From Acidobacteriota bacterium (GTDB lineage Bacteria; Acidobacteriota; Terriglobia; Terriglobales; Acidobacteriaceae): DNA of 6,023 nt. Position 1 is the stretch's first letter. Every line of letters begins with the position of its first letter. The stretch is from NCBI GenBank assembly GCA_021798235.1, contig JAJZMO010000106.1, positions 1 to 6,023 on the forward strand, in the 5' to 3' direction. The position numbers were made by a program, and so were the translations under genes. Below are positions 1 to 6,023 of this stretch, in pieces. The notes under the pieces were generated by a model. That model was not told where the DNA came from, searched no databases, and saw only the letters and a list, made by a program, of their open reading frames with translations.

Positions 1-1225
1 TCATCAGCCGCACGGGAACTGCTTCGCCGATTGCTTTCAGGACGCGCAGCCCGGTAGCCTGGGCCAACGCCTCCTCACGGCGGCGTTTCTCCTGCTCTGC
101 CTTAAATGTGGGATCGGCAGTTGTCCGCTGCTTTTTCGGATGATGCACCGGGCAATCGGGATTGACGCAAACCCGGCGGAGTTCGCCTTTCTCGCTGCCT
201 TCGGTGACGATGGCCTCGCTGGTGAACCGGCACGTCTTGTATTCCGGCCAGTCGCGCTGCTCTTTCTTCTGCGGCTTGTCCTGCCGGATTTCGACGTACT
301 TGTTACGCGGGATCGCCGCGCTGCCTTCGGCGGGTTTGCCGTAGGCCGTGGTGATCTGTACCAACTTCGGTTTGGCGGCGATGATCTTCGCAACGTGCGC
401 GTTGACTTTCATCTGGTAGCAGTCCGGCGAAGTACAGGAATCATGGCGCGTGGCCATGCCCTCAAAGAGAAGCGTGTTGTGTCCGGTACGCTTCGGGCAA
501 TCCATGCAAGAGCCAGCATCCGGCACAAGCTGCGCGTCCTGCTTCGAGAACGGTGCGGACGCGAGCTCCAGCAGAATGTTGTGTTCGATCCATTGCTGTA
601 GATTGCGAACGGGCAACAGGATGCGCTTTGACTTGCTGGCGCTGCCATATTGCTCCTGATAGCAAGCGGCGAGAGCTTGCTCCTGCTGCTGTGGCTGGAG
701 CTTCGCCAGTAGCAGCGCGTGGCCGATGCCAATCTCATCTTTTGAGAACGCCTCGACCACGGCGGGGACAAGCTCGGCGAGGCGGGTACGAGCGAGTACA
801 TACCCCGGATGCTTGCCGCACTTGGCTGCAATCTGCTCGATGGAATACTTTGGCTCCTCCAGATGCAACAGCGCGACGTAGCCGCGAGCTTCCTCCAGCG
901 GATGTACATCGCGGCGTTGCAGGTTCTCCACGATGGACATTTCGAGCGCCTGAGCATCGGTGAGTTGGACGATGCGGACAGGCACAGATTCGGCCTCGGC
1001 CATTTTTGCAGCGCGATAACGCCGTGCGCCAGCGACGATCTCAAAACTACGTTCATTCAAGGGCCGTACCAGCAGGGGCGAGAGAACGCCTTGACTGCGA
1101 ATGCTGTCGGCCAGTTCCTTCAGGGCCGCGTCCTCGAAGATGCGGCGCGGGTTGGTCTTCGATTCGGTCAATACGGCAAGGGGAAGATTGCAGTATTCGG
1201 TGTTTGCAATGCTTTGAGTAGACAT
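1..1225 (-). CDS. ParB/Spo0J-family partition protein with two Cys-rich clusters, C-terminus cut by window edge
   Basis: The ATG at 1225 opens a frame that stays open for 408 codons to the left edge, so the C-terminus is missing. Residues 17-117 are a ParB N-terminal (ParBc) domain: TNPRRIF at 24-30, LKELADSIRSQGVLSPLLV at 35-53, the nucleotide-binding GARRYRAA at 66-73 (family GERRxRA) and ENLQRRDVHPLEEA at 100-113. In the family this domain binds and hydrolyses CTP to form DNA clamps. Residues about 127-160 (YSIEQIAAKCGKHPGYVLAR onward) look like the DNA-binding helix-turn-helix. Beyond it come two cysteine clusters, C240/C243 with C264/C269, and C332 with C353/C358/H361/H362, which could bind metal, followed by a charged K/E/R-rich stretch at 363-390. 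No parA is visible. It follows ardC by 81 bases, probably in one operon. ParB-related identity is well supported; whether it segregates DNA or acts as a regulator is open. The layout resembles PRTRC-type plasmid ParB proteins as I recall them, which is an inference. Confidence 0.9.
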   Translation of the reverse strand, partial: MSTQSIANTEYCNLPLAVLTESKTNPRRIFEDAALKELADSIRSQGVLSPLLVRPLNERSFEIVAGARRYRAAKMAEAESVPVRIVQLTDAQALEMSIVENLQRRDVHPLEEARGYVALLHLEEPKYSIEQIAAKCGKHPGYVLARTRLAELVPAVVEAFSKDEIGIGHALLLAKLQPQQQEQALAACYQEQYGSASKSKRILLPVRNLQQWIEHNILLELASAPFSKQDAQLVPDAGSCMDCPKRTGHNTLLFEGMATRHDSCTSPDCYQMKVNAHVAKIIAAKPKLVQITTAYGKPAEGSAAIPRNKYVEIRQDKPQKKEQRDWPEYKTCRFTSEAIVTEGSEKGELRRVCVNPDCPVHHPKKQRTTADPTFKAEQEKRRREEALAQATGLRVLKAIGEAVPVRLM

Positions 1226-1234
1226 GATGCGTTT

Positions 1235-1241
1235 CTCCTTT
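1235..1241 (-). promoter_or_regulatory. Ribosome binding site of the parB-like gene
   Basis: AAAGGAG on the minus strand lies 9 bases before the ATG at 1225, a normal spacing. It supports that start, which also gives a protein beginning just before the conserved ParB domain. Confidence 0.8.
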
Positions 1242-1306
1242 GGTTGAACGTGCGCAGAGTGGGAGAGCGGACAGCCGCTAGCCATCCGCCCATTGGTTGC
1301 GACGGA

Positions 1307-2206
1307 CTAACTGGCGACTGCCATTGCATCTGTTGGCTGCTGCTCGATTTCTGGCTTGGTTTCCAGTGCCGCCAGAATGACAGCGCTGGCTTTCTGGATG
1401 ACTTCCAGACTTTCGGCCAGCAGCGATGCGTTGCCGTGGTAAAGCTGGATGTAGTCGGCGGATGCTGTCCCTGTCTCCAGTCCAACGGCCTTGCTCACTA
1501 CGAACGCGATGGCCTCGGCTTCGGTCTCGCGGACTGTCTTCGTGGTCTGAGTGCGGCGCTCGGCCTTGTGCAACATTTCGTGCGCCAGTTCATGCACAAG
1601 GGTTGCGAACTCCTCGGCCTTCGACTGACCGGGCAGCAGAACAATCTTGCCGCCGTAGCTCATGCCCATTGCTGGCGCGATGCGCTCGTTGAACTCAAGC
1701 TCGATACCTTGCGCGGTGACGAACTCGATCAAGCGGTCGCGGTTTTCTCCAGCATCGCCCGTAACGCTGGCGTGTGCGGGAAGCTCTTTGCCTTCGGTCT
1801 GTGAAATATCGAAGACATACACGGCGCGAAAGCCGACTAAGACAGGGACATTTTGTTTGGTGATGTCCTGCTCGGCCTCGGCATCCTTCTTGCGCTTGGT
1901 GCCAATCATCGGCGCAAGAATCTGAATGCCTTTCTCGCCTTTCTTCACGCGGCGGCCAAGCTGATTCCACGCATAGAGTCCGGCAACGCGGGTTGCGTCG
2001 GGCTTCTGCCGTGCGATCTGCAAGATGTTGCCAAAACTGTAATTGTGAAAGTGACTCATCGCCGTTAGATAGGAAGTGAGTGCGTCACTGCGTCCTGCTT
2101 CAAGCTGCTGGATGAGAAAAGTTACATTCTCGCGGATGAGCTTCTGCGTAGCGTTTTCATTGCGCGGCGTGCTGTTGCTGCTATGGTTGGTGTTAGTTGA
2201 TAGCAT
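1307..2206 (-). CDS. ArdC-like anti-restriction protein: ssDNA-binding domain plus zinc metallopeptidase domain
   Basis: This is a 299-residue protein starting at the ATG at 2206, chosen because AAGGAG lies 7 bases upstream. The same frame is open further upstream to an ATG at 2344, but that extension is low-complexity and runs through the leader hairpin. Residues about 20-100 match the ArdC N-terminal ssDNA-binding domain, including NYSFGNILQIARQ at 55-67 and LGRRVKKGEKGIQILAP at 83-99. Residues about 120-135 (VLVGFRAVYVFDISQ) link to a peptidase domain with HELAH at 205-209, giving zinc ligands H205 and H209 and catalytic E206. The third ligand is probably a glutamate in ETEAEA at 227-232. 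In the plasmid ArdC family such proteins protect transferred single-stranded DNA from host restriction. The domain assignment is firm; anti-restriction activity is inferred from family. The resemblance to ImmA/IrrE peptidases leaves repressor or other protein cleavage as an alternative. The gene is followed by the parB-like gene and lies downstream of hsdR. Confidence 0.88.
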   Translation of the reverse strand: MLSTNTNHSSNSTPRNENATQKLIRENVTFLIQQLEAGRSDALTSYLTAMSHFHNYSFGNILQIARQKPDATRVAGLYAWNQLGRRVKKGEKGIQILAPMIGTKRKKDAEAEQDITKQNVPVLVGFRAVYVFDISQTEGKELPAHASVTGDAGENRDRLIEFVTAQGIELEFNERIAPAMGMSYGGKIVLLPGQSKAEEFATLVHELAHEMLHKAERRTQTTKTVRETEAEAIAFVVSKAVGLETGTASADYIQLYHGNASLLAESLEVIQKASAVILAALETKPEIEQQPTDAMAVAS

Positions 2207-2213
2207 TGTTTTT

Positions 2214-2219
2214 CTCCTT
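2214..2219 (-). promoter_or_regulatory. Ribosome binding site of the ardC-like gene, partly inside a hairpin stem
   Basis: AAGGAG on the minus strand lies 7 bases before the ATG at 2206 and decides the start. Its first four bases (AAGG, 2219-2216) are the outermost base pairs of the leader hairpin at 2216-2290, so access by ribosomes may depend on whether that stem is formed. Confidence 0.8.
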
Positions 2220-2290
2220 GGTGTCCCGTTCGGGAGTGGTTTGTCCTTCACCAAGCGCAGCGGACAAACCCGGACGAACGGGCACCAAGG
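2216..2290 (-). promoter_or_regulatory. Nested long inverted repeat in the ardC leader, covering the Shine-Dalgarno
   Basis: The outer arms are 2216-2232 (CCTTGGTGTCCCGTTCG on the plus strand) and 2275-2290 (CGAACGGGCACCAAGG). They pair over 16 base pairs with a single bulged base at 2224. Inside is a second perfect 9-bp arm pair, 2238-2246 (GGTTTGTCC) and 2262-2270 (GGACAAACC), around a 15-base loop, separated from the outer stem by a small internal loop of 4 by 5 bases. In the mRNA the distal arm ends within the ardC ribosome binding site. There is no T-run after the stem on either strand, so it is not a standard intrinsic terminator. A translational control hairpin is the simplest reading. 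A DNA-level role, such as a protein binding site or part of a transfer or replication origin, is possible. The structure is plainly in the sequence; the function is inferred. Confidence 0.7.
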
Positions 2291-2339
2291 CAGAACGAGG
2301 GCAGCGGAGGTGGGAGGCTGGAGGCAGAGCGCGACCAGT

Positions 2340-2363
2340 GCCAAACGCGCACTATCGTTTGGC
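2340..2363. repeat. Perfect 8-bp inverted repeat in the ardC leader
   Basis: GCCAAACG at 2340-2347 pairs with CGTTTGGC at 2356-2363 around an 8-base loop. A G-T wobble (2339/2364) and a G-C pair (2338/2365) would lengthen it. No T-run follows on either strand, so an operator or an RNA stem is more likely than a terminator. Its function is unknown. Confidence 0.5.
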
Positions 2364-2397
2364 GCGCAGACGGCGCTAGCCCGAACAGACTCAGGCA

Positions 2398-2429
2398 GGC
2401 CCGTTCAGCGCAGCATCATGCGCTGGGCC
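2398..2429. repeat. GC-rich inverted repeat downstream of hsdR
   Basis: CAGCGCA at 2406-2412 pairs perfectly with TGCGCTG at 2419-2425 around a 6-base loop. Outer bases GGCC at 2398-2401 can pair with 2426-2429 if 2402-2405 are bulged out. It lies about 130 bases after the hsdR stop and no T-run follows, so it is not a classical rho-independent terminator, though it could stabilise the 3' end of the hsdR message. Confidence 0.45.
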
Positions 2430-2481
2430 GTCCACCATAGCGGCACGAAGTGGATAAAAGGCGCGCAGAGTGCCACCGAGA

Positions 2482-2511
2482 ATTTAAGGATTGGTGTTTG
2501 GATAAGGTTAA
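2482..2511 (-). promoter_or_regulatory. Weak sigma70-like promoter candidate for ardC-parB
   Basis: On the minus strand, TTAACC (2511-2506) and TTAAAT (2487-2482) are separated by 18 bases and each matches four of six consensus positions of the -35 and -10 boxes. It lies in the only AT-rich part of the spacer upstream of ardC. The match is weak and other placements are possible. Confidence 0.2.
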
Positions 2512-2561
2512 GGAAGGATTTACTTATGTGTTAAGAAACTGATACATAGACATCTCAGCCA

Positions 2562-5642
<3,081 letters not shown>

Positions 5643-5645
5643 CTT

Positions 5646-6023
5646 CTATTCCTTGAATCCAGAATGATCGAGATTCTGGATTATTGGTGCGAAGACATCC
5701 CTAAATCTTTCCAGAGTTGCTCTTAACCATGCCTGCTGTGCTGGCCATGCGCTGTCATCGGAGAAATCACAGGGCTTTCGGATAAAAACGCGACACTGCG
5801 TATTCTCGGGCGGGTTATACCAGCAGAGGGGACCACCGAATGCGGTTTCAATCCTTTCTTTATTGCTTGCAATCGCTGAATAGCGCTTTTGTCCATCTAT
5901 AATAAGTTCGACGCGTAGCTCTGGCCCTGTTGCGCCTGACGACCCCTTACCCGAAGAAATAATTGAGGCTAAATGAAACCCCACCTTACCAATCGAGTGC
6001 GTCATCCAGTGCTGAGGCGATGC
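5646..6023 (-). CDS. DUF4268 domain protein, C-terminal part only (5' end outside window)
   Basis: The frame is open to the right edge and codes for 125 residues before the stop at 5646. The methionine at 6005 looks internal rather than a start, because the residues before it (SPQHW) complete the motif PQHWMTHSIGKVGFHL, which resembles the conserved DUF4268 pattern with a Trp before a short strand and the IGxxGFHL turn. Other family-like features are ELRVELIIDG at 35-44, FGGPLCW at 62-68 and WPAQQAWL at 93-100, then a helix with F107 and F111 near the end. The biochemical role of DUF4268 is not established; full-length members often carry a nuclease-like N-terminal region, which cannot be seen here. 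It sits directly before hsdR, so it probably belongs to the restriction operon. Local GC is about 48% by hand count, well below the start of hsdR. The family call is from motif memory. Confidence 0.75.
   Translation of the reverse strand, partial: ASPQHWMTHSIGKVGFHLASIISSGKGSSGATGPELRVELIIDGQKRYSAIASNKERIETAFGGPLCWYNPPENTQCRVFIRKPCDFSDDSAWPAQQAWLRATLERFRDVFAPIIQNLDHSGFKE
5649..5654 (-). promoter_or_regulatory. Ribosome binding site of hsdR inside the DUF4268 gene
   Basis: AAGGAA on the minus strand lies 6 bases before the hsdR ATG at 5642 and within the last codons of the DUF4268 gene. This placement suggests that ribosomes finishing the upstream gene start hsdR. Confidence 0.75.

Larger units (their letters stand above)
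2207..2561. other. Intergenic region between hsdR and the ardC-like gene
   Basis: This 355-base spacer holds no ORF on either strand with a ribosome binding site and recognisable protein. Its half next to ardC is GC-rich and carries three inverted repeats (2216-2290, 2340-2363, 2398-2429). The part next to hsdR, about 2480-2550, is AT-rich with repeated AAGG motifs on the plus strand and is the likeliest place for the promoter of the ardC-parB pair. No hairpin followed by a T-run is seen after the hsdR stop, so read-through from the restriction operon into ardC cannot be excluded. Confidence 0.6.

Noticed and set aside
37..1056. Minus-strand ORFs of 118 and 215 codons (37-393 and 409-1056)
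   Set aside because: They are in a different frame from the ParB gene. The true frame has no stop before the window edge and carries the conserved ParB motifs.
1266..1279. Small hairpin AGCGG-ACAG-CCGCT between ardC and parB
   Set aside because: Only 5 bp with no T-run; common by chance in GC-rich DNA and not a terminator.
809..1804. 331-codon plus-strand ORF across parB and ardC
   Set aside because: It is antisense to two clearly recognised genes and crosses their boundary. The protein resembles no family I know and no ribosome binding site is evident.
2207..2344. Longer ardC start at 2344 (46 extra residues)
   Set aside because: The extension has no recognised domain and would be translated through the leader hairpin. 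The ATG at 2206 has a strong ribosome binding site and fits the family's N-terminus.
5646..6005. Start of the DUF4268 gene at the ATG at 6005
   Set aside because: The frame is open upstream and the preceding residues SPQHW belong to the conserved motif, so this methionine is internal.

Overview
The window reads as an accessory, probably mobile, stretch of a moderately GC-rich bacterial genome or plasmid. Hand counts of sample lines give about 48% to 68% GC. All four genes I can support lie on the minus strand, so transcription runs from high to low coordinates. The contents are a type I restriction locus, an ArdC-like anti-restriction/metalloprotease gene and a ParB-family gene, a combination typical of plasmids and integrative conjugative elements. 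The host cannot be fixed from sequence alone; a soil Gram-negative such as an acidobacterium or proteobacterium is only a guess.

Right part (2562-6023): the 3' end of a DUF4268-type gene (5646-6023, 5' end beyond the window) is followed after 3 bases by a complete hsdR (2562-5642, 1026 aa), the nuclease/motor subunit of a type I restriction-modification enzyme. The ribosome binding site of hsdR lies inside the end of the DUF4268 gene, so the two are probably translationally coupled. The hsdM and hsdS partners are not in the window and are expected further right.

Middle (2207-2561): a 355-base spacer without a convincing gene. It holds two compact perfect inverted repeats and, directly before ardC, a large nested inverted repeat whose promoter-distal arm contains most of the ardC Shine-Dalgarno. 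This could be a translational control element. It is the most unusual structure here.

Left part (1-2206): an ArdC-like gene (1307-2206, 299 aa) with an ssDNA-binding N-domain and a zinc-protease HELAH motif, then a ParB/Spo0J-family gene (1-1225, C-terminal end cut by the window edge) with two extra cysteine-rich clusters. They are 81 bases apart, have similar purine-rich ribosome binding sites and probably form one operon. An easily missed point is that the ParB frame is open to the window edge, so the longer closed ORFs over it in other frames are shadows.

Taken together, the restriction locus would attack foreign DNA, the ArdC-like protein may protect the element's own single-stranded DNA on entry into a restricting host, and the ParB-like protein would serve segregation or regulation of the element. 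No wholly new system is evident; the leader hairpin and the DUF4268 gene within the restriction operon are the points most worth following.
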